DNA of 64,000 bases, taken from Denitrovibrio sp. Its GTDB lineage: Bacteria; Chrysiogenota; Deferribacteres; Deferribacterales; Geovibrionaceae. Where the stretch lies: NCBI GenBank assembly GCA_002869185.1, contig PKTN01000009.1:186001-250000 (forward strand), written 5' to 3'. Below are positions 17,022 through 25,102 of this stretch, piece after piece. The notes beneath the pieces were generated by a model, which saw only the letters and a program-made list of their open reading frames with translations, was not told the DNA's origin and made no database searches. How positions within the stretch are numbered: position 1 is the stretch's first letter; each line of letters opens with the position of its first letter. Made by a program: the position numbers and the translations under genes.

Positions 17022-17966
17022 ATGAACTACTTTGCTATCCCTAAGTTAATTGATGAAATATTTGGGATTAAATTCAATGTCTTGCTTAAAGATAATATTG
17101 AGTGTGTCAGCAACAGGACAATTGACAATGCATACCATGATAATAAGCTGTCAGATAAGACATTGGCAAAATGGGTAGCTGAACTAAAAGCAAAAAATAA
17201 GAGTGTTGATTTTGGAGAGGCTCCTATTCTTTCAGGCAATGAGCAATATCACTTCGCAGAAGTTCTTGGATATAACCTTATCGCTATTTCACATGGATTA
17301 CGGCAGACTTGGGGTGATTATTATTGTGTAAGAACGCTTGAGGAAACAGGACAGGCTTTTTGCAGGACTGCTGTTTATCTTGAGAGGCATGATGATGCTA
17401 ATTTTAACGCTGATCCTTTCTGGAATCAGCTTCAGATTTCAGATGGAAAGTATTTTAATGATATGCATTATACTCTTCTGATGTATTTGTATTCAGCATT
17501 TGAGCAAACATGTATTGACCTTTTTAAAACTAATGAGTTCTCAGATTTGCAAATTACAGTTTCAGACCTGAAACCAAAGATAATCAAAGGGAAATATCGA
17601 AAACCAGCCTGGATATTATTTAATAAGATAGCTGAAGTTAATGATTGCAGTTCAATTGATGATATGGCTGGTGATAAAGAGGATATAAAATATGATACTC
17701 AGCAGAGTTTGCTTAAGGCATGGGTGCATGGGACTAAGCAGATTGCCGCAGAACGTTTTCATCAAGAATTGAAAAGGTATTATAAAGAAACTCACATACA
17801 GCCTTTACAGTCAGATGTGTTGTATTATAGTCTGAGATTGTTTTCGTATATTTCTAATGATTTGATGGAAAGAGGGTTACCTCAAGAATCGATAAACTTG
17901 TTTTTCAGTCAATATGATAAATTCACTGAGATTCATAAGGAACAAATGAAAAGAGCAGGCTATTGA
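17022..17966 (+). CDS. Hypothetical protein
   Basis: 314 aa, no family recognised. It looks cytosolic and mainly helical, with no signal peptide and no nuclease, kinase or HTH motif I can name. The C-terminal half has a conserved-looking aromatic stretch (LYYSLRLFSYISNDLMERGL). It is divergent from hipBA copy 1 and ends in a hairpin shared with a small acidic gene on the other strand. Position in a toxin-antitoxin cluster suggests accessory or defence cargo, without direct support. Confidence 0.6.
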   Translation: MNYFAIPKLIDEIFGIKFNVLLKDNIECVSNRTIDNAYHDNKLSDKTLAKWVAELKAKNKSVDFGEAPILSGNEQYHFAEVLGYNLIAISHGLRQTWGDYYCVRTLEETGQAFCRTAVYLERHDDANFNADPFWNQLQISDGKYFNDMHYTLLMYLYSAFEQTCIDLFKTNEFSDLQITVSDLKPKIIKGKYRKPAWILFNKIAEVNDCSSIDDMAGDKEDIKYDTQQSLLKAWVHGTKQIAAERFHQELKRYYKETHIQPLQSDVLYYSLRLFSYISNDLMERGLPQESINLFFSQYDKFTEIHKEQMKRAGY

Positions 17967-17975
17967 ACCTGCTCT
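17952..17975. terminator. Hairpin between convergent genes
   Basis: AGAGCAGG-CTATTGAA-CCTGCTCT, a perfect 8-bp stem spanning the stop of 17022-17966. There is no strong T-run on either side, so termination is likely but weak. Confidence 0.5.
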
Positions 17976-17988
17976 AGTGGTCTTAATT

Positions 17989-18132
17989 CTAGTCGTCATC
18001 TTCAATGAGTTCTTTCCAGTTATCTGGTCGCTCATCGTAATCTCTTGATTGCCAGTAAGCGTCATTATTAGGGTTGCAGTCATTTGCATGAGCATCTAGC
18101 TCAGTTTGAGAGTGTTCGTAATCATTTTTCAT
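17989..18132 (-). CDS. Small acidic protein
   Basis: 47 aa from ATG 18132, preceded by an excellent ribosome site GGAGGTGATC. Very acidic, rich in D/N/Y (NDCNPNNDAYWQSRDYDERPD). The NPNNxAYWxSR core looks like a motif I have seen in small stand-alone bacterial proteins, but I cannot name a function. It could be a regulatory or anti-toxin-like peptide; that is speculation. Confidence 0.5.
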   Translation of the reverse strand: MKNDYEHSQTELDAHANDCNPNNDAYWQSRDYDERPDNWKELIEDDD

Positions 18133-18177
18133 AATGATCACCTCCAATAAATTTTGTACCTGAAAGATACAGTCCAA

Positions 18178-18505
18178 ATTGACTATGTGGAAGGAACCTG
18201 TTTTTGCAAAAATTATGTAGTTAGATTTTTTGTTTTATGGTAAAAAATAGTAATTATATAGCGATGAGCTCCAAACATGGAGTAGTCAGATTTTGGTTTT
18301 TTTGTCAGAGCGACATCGGCATTTGGCTAGATGAGTGGGGTGATTTGGTGGCTGGTAAAGTCATTTTGATTCTGACAAACTTCTGCCATTTTCCTCTACA
18401 TATGGAGTAAAATGGCAAATTAAAAGTGTCGCTCTAAAAATAGAGTTCCTTGCTGAGTGCTACTTTGAGCGACAGAAGACTCCAAAAAGTGACACCTTTT
18501 GCTTT
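18178..18505. other. Gene-free stretch rich in short perfect hairpins
   Basis: No gene seen. Inverted repeats: CTCCA-aaca-TGGAG (18269-18282); AGAGCGACA (18307-18315) pairing with TGTCGCTCT (18427-18435); inside that, TGCCATTTT (18384-18392) with AAAATGGCA (18409-18417); CTCTA-aaaa-TAGAG (18432-18445). The nested layout could fold as a structured RNA. It leads directly into the 85-bp repeat. Confidence 0.45.
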
Positions 18506-18590
18506 CTGTGCGCCTCCGCCATTAAATTCATAAATACCAGTATTATAATGATATTTCTTGCCCATATAATTACTGAAAACACTTCTTTAA
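18506..18590. repeat. 85-bp repeat, copy 1
   Basis: Identical to 22846-22930 except for one base (C at 18529 against T). It begins CTGTGCGCCTCCGCC and ends ACTTCTTTAA. In this copy the XRE fragment starts at the very next base, which marks the end of the repeat as a rearrangement or insertion boundary. Confidence 0.85.
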
Positions 18591-18857
18591 TTCTCACAGG
18601 AGAAGCTTGCCGAACTTTCTGACCTGCATCCTACATACATCTCGCACCTTGAGAATGGAAAAGCCAACCCGTCTTTGATAATCCTGACCAACATCGCAAA
18701 TGCCCTCGGAGTACACATCTGTGACCTTGTAACAGACAAAAACAAAGTCGCCTTCGACAGAACCCTTCTTGATATTCAAAGTGCTTTAGACAGTTCTTCA
18801 GCAGATGAGAAAGTCAAAATCCAAAACATGCTAGAAGCAGTCAAAAATATGCTCTAA
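18591..18857 (+). pseudogene. 5'-truncated copy of the XRE regulator
   Basis: Homologous to 13567-13836 (SQEKLAELSDLHPTYISHLENGKANPSL in outline through to NML), with mostly silent differences. The first 26 codons, including the start, are missing, and the break falls exactly at the end of the 85-bp repeat. An internal ATG (18675) would give only the half without the recognition helix, so a functional product is unlikely. Confidence 0.8.
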
Positions 18858-19034
18858 TGAATGTCTAGATTTATGTCCAATATTCTTGAATATAATTCTG
18901 TATCTATTTGGGATATAAGTTATAACGAGAGTTTATTTAGATCTATTTTTATGTCTATATTAGTTGAACAAATATTGGTGAAATTGCTCAAGAATAAGAT
19001 ATCTTATATCAACATCAGTGTTGGTTGCATGCAT

Positions 19035-19058
19035 GTTACTTACTTTTTGCTAAATAAC
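19035..19058. repeat. Relic of the fic1-type operator
   Basis: GTTACTTACTTTTTGCTAAATAAC followed by ATAATTTGCAAAAAACGTTAGTTA, near identical to the segment in front of fic1 (13899-13945) but with decayed symmetry. Here no fic gene follows; hipA2 comes next. It suggests the ancestral order XRE-operator-fic-hipA lost its fic. Confidence 0.65.
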
Positions 19059-19096
19059 ATAATTTGCAAAAAACGTTAGTTAAATTTAATTTAGTT

Positions 19097-20431
19097 CTAT
19101 TCTGAAACCAGATCGTTTAGGCATTTCTTTTTGATTTCCTGCATGTAACGAAAGATTGGTTCTGAGATATGTGTAGGGAAATCATTCGGAAGCTGGCTTT
19201 TCACTTTTTCGATTACATCGTCAATTGTTGATAGCATTTCGTTTATAATCTCATGCATTGCTTCTTTTGAAAAGTTGCAAGCATCGGCTGTCCTTATCCA
19301 GTTATCAACATGTATGCGTTCCCAAAGGTATTTCTTTTTAGTGCCTACAACTGACATTGCCATTTTGACCTTGCTTGGATGAATCTGCTTCTTAGCTATA
19401 ATAGGGTAAATGGAAATCACATCATAAAGCGGCGTTAATCTGTAGTTGTTGCCCGCCTCTAGAAAGATACTGAAGTTCTTAGCGTGACCGTCTACTGCTC
19501 CCATAACCCAGAACAAAAAGACTGATTTCATAAAAATAAATCTATCTTCTTCATTATTTGAGGAACCGAGGAGAGTATCCATAATATCTTTGATATCAGG
19601 TCCGCCGTCAGATTCGTACTTTATAGCCGGGGGTATACCTTTTGCCTGACAAAAGTCTTCCTGTGGAAGTCTTATTATCCATTTTTCGTCATCTATCCAT
19701 TTCCGATCGAATCTTTCAACAGCGAGCACCTTCATGTCTTCAAAAGTAACAATTTCCGCATTGGCGATAGGGATACCAAAAGTCTTCAGAATAAGATGAC
19801 ATAGCCATTCGTTTTCAACGCTTTCAGAAAGGTCAATATTGTTAGACGTTATATTGCCAATGGGGAGCTTGATTATGTGACTTGTTGGGGTTGCACCTTT
19901 CGGACGACACCATTTGCCATTATAGAAGAGCAGAGCAGTCTTTTCCTGAGCACCCGCTATCGATATTCTAAAGTCGTTGTCCTCGCCCATGCCGAGTGGA
20001 GACCGTTGATAGCCTTTAAGCATATCCGCAATTTGTTTGTCATCTAAAGGTTCAGCATTTATTTGCTGTATGGTCTCAGGCTCACTATCAGCTGGCAGTA
20101 ACTGAAGTGCTCCTACACAATCACGGCCTGTTTCTGCTAAAATATCAAAGCTTGAGCTTGATTGTATTTTAAATCTCCGTTGGATGCGCATTCTAATATT
20201 TTCATTGTCAGGCAGAAGGTTATCGAAATACGAATCGACTGATGCTCCAATATGCCTTTTGGACACCACTGGCAGCGACAGTGATATTGATCTGCTCTGT
20301 TCTGAGGATATCCATTCGTCAGTATATAAGAGCTCAAGCTTTCCAGACGAAGCACGATTGAGGCTTCCGACAAGGTGGTTATTCATAAATATATTCAGTG
20401 ATTGAGTTTGCTTCTTTCTGCCCATTACCAT
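19097..20431 (-). CDS. hipA: HipA-family kinase toxin (copy 2)
   Basis: 444 aa, paralogue of the HipA at 15308. Motifs intact: ISIAGAQEKTALLF, AVERFDRKW, MGAVDGHAKNFSIFL and LTPLYDVISIYP. Overlaps hipB2 by 7 bp. The C-terminal segment is nearly identical to copy 1 (about four differences over some 140 bases at 19255-19395), then similarity drops sharply upstream, a sign of local recombination between the two operons. Confidence 0.92.
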   Translation of the reverse strand: MVMGRKKQTQSLNIFMNNHLVGSLNRASSGKLELLYTDEWISSEQSRSISLSLPVVSKRHIGASVDSYFDNLLPDNENIRMRIQRRFKIQSSSSFDILAETGRDCVGALQLLPADSEPETIQQINAEPLDDKQIADMLKGYQRSPLGMGEDNDFRISIAGAQEKTALLFYNGKWCRPKGATPTSHIIKLPIGNITSNNIDLSESVENEWLCHLILKTFGIPIANAEIVTFEDMKVLAVERFDRKWIDDEKWIIRLPQEDFCQAKGIPPAIKYESDGGPDIKDIMDTLLGSSNNEEDRFIFMKSVFLFWVMGAVDGHAKNFSIFLEAGNNYRLTPLYDVISIYPIIAKKQIHPSKVKMAMSVVGTKKKYLWERIHVDNWIRTADACNFSKEAMHEIINEMLSTIDDVIEKVKSQLPNDFPTHISEPIFRYMQEIKKKCLNDLVSE

Positions 20432-20664
20432 TCTGCCTTACTAGCTTTTTTGGTGGCAATGAATATGTCTAGATTAAGAGCAGCTGTTATTCTGAATAGC
20501 GTTTCGAATCTCACATCAGTAGTGCCAGTTTCCACATCTGAAATTGTTGGTTGTGCAATTCCGGTTTTCTCAGCTAGCTCTTTTTGAGTTAGCTTCATAT
20601 CCATGCGTGCTCTTTTTATAATCTGACCAAGTAATTTTGCAGAATATATTCTTTGCTCTAACAT
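20425..20664 (-). CDS. hipB: HipB-like XRE antitoxin (copy 2)
   Basis: 79 aa with an XRE HTH at about 10-70 (LTQKELAEKTGIAQPTISDVETG). Coupled to hipA2 by a 7-bp overlap. Same length and layout as the HipB at 16632, but the recognition helix differs (IAQPTISDVE against LRQGTISDIE) and so do the upstream repeats, so the two operons may be regulated separately. Confidence 0.9.
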   Translation of the reverse strand: MLEQRIYSAKLLGQIIKRARMDMKLTQKELAEKTGIAQPTISDVETGTTDVRFETLFRITAALNLDIFIATKKASKAEW

Positions 20665-20745
20665 ATCTTCCTCATATCGCCTATAAGCTATAAATAGAAA
20701 ATATATCCTATAGATTATAAAGTCAAGATATAGTCTATTCGATAT
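20665..20745. promoter_or_regulatory. HipB2 operator region
   Basis: Repeated CTATA/TATAG words (CTATAAGCTATA, CCTATAGATTATA, ATATAGTCTATTCGATATA) between the hipB2 start and the fic2 control region. The motif differs from that of hipB1, consistent with an altered HipB recognition helix. Confidence 0.5.
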
Positions 20746-20788
20746 ATAATTTTTCTATAATGTTGATTAATTGTGTATATTTAGATTT

Positions 20789-20959
20789 AAAATGTCGAAA
20801 TTGACTAGATATTTCGACATTTTGTAAGTATGTGTTTATGCTGTCGATATGATGTTGTCATGTGTCGATTTGATAAGATGTTTTCGACAGGTTCTCTTGA
20901 CATGTCGACACTGAGAGTATAATGTTTAGATATATATAAAATGCGCCAATAAATCGACA
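20789..20959 (+). promoter_or_regulatory. TGTCGA operator array and promoter of fic2
   Basis: A perfect 12-bp inverted repeat AAAATGTCGAAA (20789-20800) / TTTCGACATTTT (20812-20823), then half-sites TGTCGA 20842, TGTCGA 20863, TCGACA 20884, TGTCGACA 20903 and TCGACA 20954. Spacing is mostly 21 or 19 bp. TTGACA (20897) and TATAAT (20918) form a candidate promoter overlapped by the 20903 site. Probably bound by the winged-helix part of Fic2. Confidence 0.65.
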
Positions 20960-20973
20960 TAACGAGGCTTGAT

Positions 20974-22581
20974 ATGTTTTATGATCCTAAAATTGCTTAT
21001 AATGATTTACCATTGCTACCTCCTGAAGCAGATATTGAAACAAAACAACTATTGAAGCTTTCTATAAAAGCAAATACGGCTTTAACGAAGCTTAATGAAG
21101 CAATAAAGTCATTGCCAAATCCTGCTGTTCTAATAAATACTTTACCTCTACAGGAAGCAAAGGCGAGTTCTGAAATTGAGAATATAGTCACTACATCAGA
21201 TGAGCTCTTTAAAGCTTCATTGGATGATGCAAAAAACAACGATCCAGCTGTAAAAGAAACTCTTAGGTATAGGCAAGCTTTGAGAGTTGGCAGTGATATG
21301 CTTGAGAAGTACCCAATTACAACTAAGATGGCTTGTAAGCTATGCTCAACAATTAAAGATACCGATATGAATATCCGTAAAATACCTGGGACTCAAATAG
21401 CCAATACCGTTACTGGGGAAGTGATTTATACTCCTCCAGAGGGGGAAAGTGTAATAAGAGATAAGCTATCAAACTGGGAAAAATTCATAAATGAAAATAT
21501 TGAAGTTGAGCCTTTAATCAGGCTAGCTGTAATGCACTATCAGTTTGAGGCTATCCATCCGTTTCTTGATGGTAATGGCAGGACAGGAAGGCTTGTTAAT
21601 GTCCTATTCCTTATTCAGGAAGGTATTCTCGAATACCCTGTATTGTACCTTAGTAAATATATTATAGAAAATAAGGCGAAGTACTATTCTCTACTTAAAG
21701 GTGTAACTGCCAACTCAGAATGGGAGGGCTGGATTACATATATACTAGAAGGGCTATGTGAGGTATCAAACTGGACAGTAGGAATAATTAAAGAAGTAAA
21801 AGAGTTGATGAGTGATTTTGAAAAACAAATAAAAGATTAAACTAAAGTCCCTCAAGCAAAAGATATTGTTGAGGTCATATTTACTCAGCCTTATTGTAGA
21901 GTTAGGGATGTTGTAGATGCTGGAATAGCTCAAAGGCAAACCGCGATGGAGTATCTTAGGGCTTTAGAGAAGTTGGGTATTTTGAAGCCATTAAAGCCGG
22001 GAAGAGAGATTCTTTTTATTAATAGAAGGTTTATGAATATTCTTGACGGTGATACAAATAAACAAACCAATAGGGACAATATATCGAATGCATTGTTAGG
22101 TGATATTGACGATATAGAGCTAGTTAAAAGACAAAAGGATATTAAAGTTATTTCGCAGATTCTGTTGTATATACATATAGATACGATAGATGACTTTTTG
22201 CAAAACCTACCATACAGAATTAATGATAAAGCAACAGTATATTGGGAAGGCTTTCATGGTTTTGTAATATCTGGACATTATCATTTATATGACGAAAAGC
22301 TTGATGATTATATTCAAAGTATTCACAAATCTTGGGGTGGAATACTAAAGCATGACAATTACTATAGCATGTCGAAAAATGGGAAATATGCTGTGCTTGA
22401 TTCTAAGATGGATTTACCTGTGGATAATTACCAGACAGAAGCCATGGGAGATATTAAGTTAAATAGAGATAAAATGCTGAAAGAATTTCACGGACTTATA
22501 AAATATCTCAGAAATGAATATTTGGAAATAGACGTTGATGAACTCAGTCAGAAGTCATGGGAAATGTTTGAAAGTTTGTGA
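20974..22581 (+). pseudogene. Fic-domain protein with C-terminal extension, split by an in-frame TAA (fic2)
   Basis: 536 codons in one frame with TAA at 21838-21840. Before it: inhibitory motif SSEIEN (S65xxxE69-N70) and Fic motif HPFLDGNGRTGR (H195). After it, in phase: the winged helix typical of this Fic family (FTQPYCRVRDVVDAGIAQRQTA) and then an extra domain of about 180 residues that I do not recognise. The stop separates the AMPylation core from the DNA-binding part. A truncated Fic core could still be made and would have lost autoregulation. The second half has no good start before 21946. Confidence 0.82.
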
Positions 22582-22845
22582 TGAAATATTTAGATTTTAG
22601 CCAACATATAATATGCTATAATGACTTTAAAGTTTCAAAAGTGGAGAAAGCTGATTTTGGGATTTGAGTTGTATGGATGGTTCGATTCATTCCCTCCCCC
22701 ACTGAAAAGTGTTGCCTAAAAGTGGCCCAAGAAGTTCCTCCGATGGGTAATGTTCGCCTCAAATAGGCGAACATCCAAAAATGGAAACCTGCTTTGGATG
22801 GGCATTCTAAGAATTCGTTTGCCAAGAATGGACAATGTATGATCC
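22582..22845. other. Gene-free stretch with hairpins
   Basis: No gene seen. A perfect 9-bp hairpin TGTTCGCCT-caaat-AGGCGAACA (22751-22773) and smaller ones such as TCCA-aaaa-TGGA (22774-22785) and CCA-agaa-TGG (about 22822). It resembles the hairpin-rich stretch at 18178 in style, and like it runs into the 85-bp repeat. Confidence 0.45.
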
Positions 22846-22930
22846 CTGTGCGCCTCCGCCATTAAATTTATAAATACCAGTATTATAATGATATTTCTTG
22901 CCCATATAATTACTGAAAACACTTCTTTAA
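22846..22930. repeat. 85-bp repeat, copy 2
   Basis: Second copy of 18506-18590 (one mismatch), same orientation, 4.3 kb away. Downstream sequence differs (CAAGTCGCTTGACC, leading to the kinase gene). The two copies bracket the truncated XRE gene, hipBA copy 2 and fic2. Confidence 0.85.
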
Positions 22931-22975
22931 CAAGTCGCTTGACCTAAGTGAATAAAATCTGCAAACTGGCTGACT

Positions 22976-23953
22976 ATGAATCAAGAATTTATCAAAACCA
23001 TTAAACATGCGACAGGGGCGGATGATATCCGTTTGCTCGAGGTGATCCAAGAACTTTGGAGTGGATACGGTTCTATAAAAAGGTATGAACTGAGAGGATC
23101 TAGCAGAAAACGGGTTGTTGTTAAGCATATCAGCTTTGAAAAGGACACAAATCATCCTCGGGGCTGGAACACTAATATCTCTCACCAGCGAAAATTAAAA
23201 TCATATCAGGTTGAGCAAGAGTGGTATCAGAAATGGACTGAGCCCTGCAATGATAGCTGTAAAATCCCTGAATGCCTTGCGATCAAAACCCTAAATGGTG
23301 AAACTCTGATTGTGTTAGAAGACCTTGACGAGTCTGGATATACGGAGCGTCTTAATGATGTTTCTGAAACTGAGTTGTGTGCATGTCTGGCATGGCTGGC
23401 AAACTTTCACGCTGTTTTTATGGGGCGGTCACCAAACGGGCTCTGGGAACAAGGGACTTACTGGCATCTTGAAACACGTCCTGACGAGCTTAAAGTACTG
23501 ACGGATATTGATCTGAAGAATGTTGCTGGTGCGATTGATAATATTCTGAAAAATAGCCGATTTCAGACAATAGTACATGGCGATGCTAAGCTGGCTAATT
23601 TCTGTTTTACTCCTTCTGGCAGTAAGGTCGCAGCGGTAGATTTTCAGTATGTTGGTGGTGGATGTGGAATGAAAGATGTCGCTTATTTTATAAGTAGTTG
23701 TCTGGACGAAGAAGAGCAGGAAAGGGATGCTTCATGGGTGCTGGATTATTATTTTTCGGAACTGGGAAAAGCATTAGAAAGATATCACCCAACGCTGGAT
23801 ATTATGGAGATTGAAAAAGACTGGCGAACACTTTACCCTGTTGCCATCGCAGATTTTCATCGGTTTCTTAAAGGTTGGAGCCCCGGGCACTGGAAACAGA
23901 ACACATATACAGAAAAGATCACAAGAGAAGTTATTAATCTACTTTCTGATTAG
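22976..23953 (+). CDS. Phosphotransferase of the APH / CHK-kinase-like superfamily
   Basis: 325-aa aminoglycoside-phosphotransferase-like kinase, closest in look to the DUF1679/ecdysteroid-kinase-like group. Seen: ATP-binding lobe with VVVKHIS, catalytic [10 protein letters not shown] (Brenner motif) and metal-binding [18 protein letters not shown]. Substrate unknown; small hydroxylated metabolites are typical. It starts 45 bp after the 85-bp repeat and is convergent with trmO. Confidence 0.78.
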   Translation: MNQEFIKTIKHATGADDIRLLEVIQELWSGYGSIKRYELRGSSRKRVVVKHISFEKDTNHPRGWNTNISHQRKLKSYQVEQEWYQKWTEPCNDSCKIPECLAIKTLNGETLIVLEDLDESGYTERLNDVSETELCACLAWLANFHAVFMGRSPNGLWEQGTYWHLETRPDELKVLTDIDLKNVAGAIDNILKNSRFQTIVHGDAKLANFCFTPSGSKVAAVDFQYVGGGCGMKDVAYFISSCLDEEEQERDASWVLDYYFSELGKALERYHPTLDIMEIEKDWRTLYPVAIADFHRFLKGWSPGHWKQNTYTEKITREVINLLSD

Positions 23954-23957
23954 TTAT

Positions 23958-24365
23958 CTATTTAATTTCATCTGCTTCATTATTGATAGCAGGTTTTATG
24001 TCAATTAATTTGGTGTTATTCAGGCAATCCAAACCTCTAACAGTAATTTGACCATTCTCAATTTTATGAATAGGTAACATCGCCACGCCAATAGGGTTAG
24101 GACGATGAGGTGTTCGACGAGCGAATATCCCTGTAGTTTTATTGCTATTATCTGTTTTTCTGAGTATCACAGGTTTATTAGTGTTCCCAAGCCAGTAAAG
24201 GATAAGGATAGTCTGCCCCGTCACAAGACCTAATAACCCCTCTCTATACTCGTCATAAACTTTGATTTGGCATATCGGTCCGTCATGTTGAATATTTTTT
24301 GGGCATTCCTTAAGGGTACTATAAGGTGTTTCTATGTTCCCAATAAAGCTAAGCTCAGGTTTCAT
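23958..24365 (-). CDS. trmO: TrmO/TsaA-family tRNA methyltransferase
   Basis: 135 aa, the TsaA beta-barrel domain alone. Hallmark GIFARRTPHRPNPIGVAML matches the family signature F-A-x-R-x-PxRPNPIG. TrmO uses AdoMet to N6-methylate t6A37 of tRNA-Thr. It lacks the C-terminal domain of E. coli TrmO (235 aa), as many bacterial and archaeal members do, so substrate assignment is less certain. Confidence 0.8.
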   Translation of the reverse strand: MKPELSFIGNIETPYSTLKECPKNIQHDGPICQIKVYDEYREGLLGLVTGQTILILYWLGNTNKPVILRKTDNSNKTTGIFARRTPHRPNPIGVAMLPIHKIENGQITVRGLDCLNNTKLIDIKPAINNEADEIK

Positions 24366-24387
24366 TGAATAATCTTCTCCTTATATA

Positions 24388-24906
24388 TTATAGCACTATT
24401 ATAAAAGCTACCGCACCGCCAAGGAGAGAGAGTATCACACCTTTTTTGAAAACCTTTGAACCGGGCTTAAACATCCAGAAAGATGAGAGTGCGAGAAACA
24501 GGAGGAGTGAACCGTAAATTACTGAGAACCAATGGACTATCTGTTTTTCTGATGACTTGTGTAGGTTGATCAGTTTTTGTATAAATGATGGTAGCTCTTT
24601 ATTCTTGTATGAAAGCTCACCTGTCAATGAATTATATGTCCCAGTGTATCCTTGATTATTAAATTTTACTATGCCATTTTCTGAGCCAGTTATTATTATT
24701 TTCTTATGCATGACCCGACCTAGGGAACTCGCTAAAAGGCTTGCTTCTATAGTTTTTTCGACCTGAACTTCTCTCTTTAAAAAATCTGATTCTCTATAAA
24801 CCAGAAGTATTCCACTAAGGCAATATATGACTGTGAGCCCTATTAGAAAAAAACCTATATCTCTGTGTAGTGAGCGAATTATTTGTGTAAATGAGCTATT
24901 TTTCAT
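24388..24906 (-). CDS. PepSY-domain membrane protein
   Basis: 172 aa from ATG 24906 (176 from 24918). TM helices at about 14-36, 124-145 and 150-172, with a periplasmic PepSY-like region between (EASLLASSLGRVMHKKIIITG). The start SLHRDIGFFLIGLTVIYCLSGILLVYR is typical of PepSY-associated TM proteins linked to iron or redox metabolism. Its neighbour is the MsrPQ operon, divergent, suggesting a periplasmic redox theme. Confidence 0.7.
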   Translation of the reverse strand: MKNSSFTQIIRSLHRDIGFFLIGLTVIYCLSGILLVYRESDFLKREVQVEKTIEASLLASSLGRVMHKKIIITGSENGIVKFNNQGYTGTYNSLTGELSYKNKELPSFIQKLINLHKSSEKQIVHWFSVIYGSLLLFLALSSFWMFKPGSKVFKKGVILSLLGGAVAFIIVL

Positions 24907-25102
24907 GCTTACTTCCATCAGTATGTTTTAAAATATAATACCACTATCCTAACAAGATATAATTTAAGAAGGCTTAAGAAATGTAAAGTTTGCTTATAAG
25001 TTATGGAGATGTTGTGAATCTGACTTGAAATATCTTCCATTGAATTAATTCGGATAAAGACTATCTTTTAATGACAACCAAGTTTCTAAAGGAGAGGCTA
25101 AG

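Noticed and set aside
18178-18590. Retron ncRNA or integron attC site
   Set aside because: No reverse transcriptase or IntI-type integrase nearby, and the hairpins lack the GTTRRRY/RYYYAAC core of attC.
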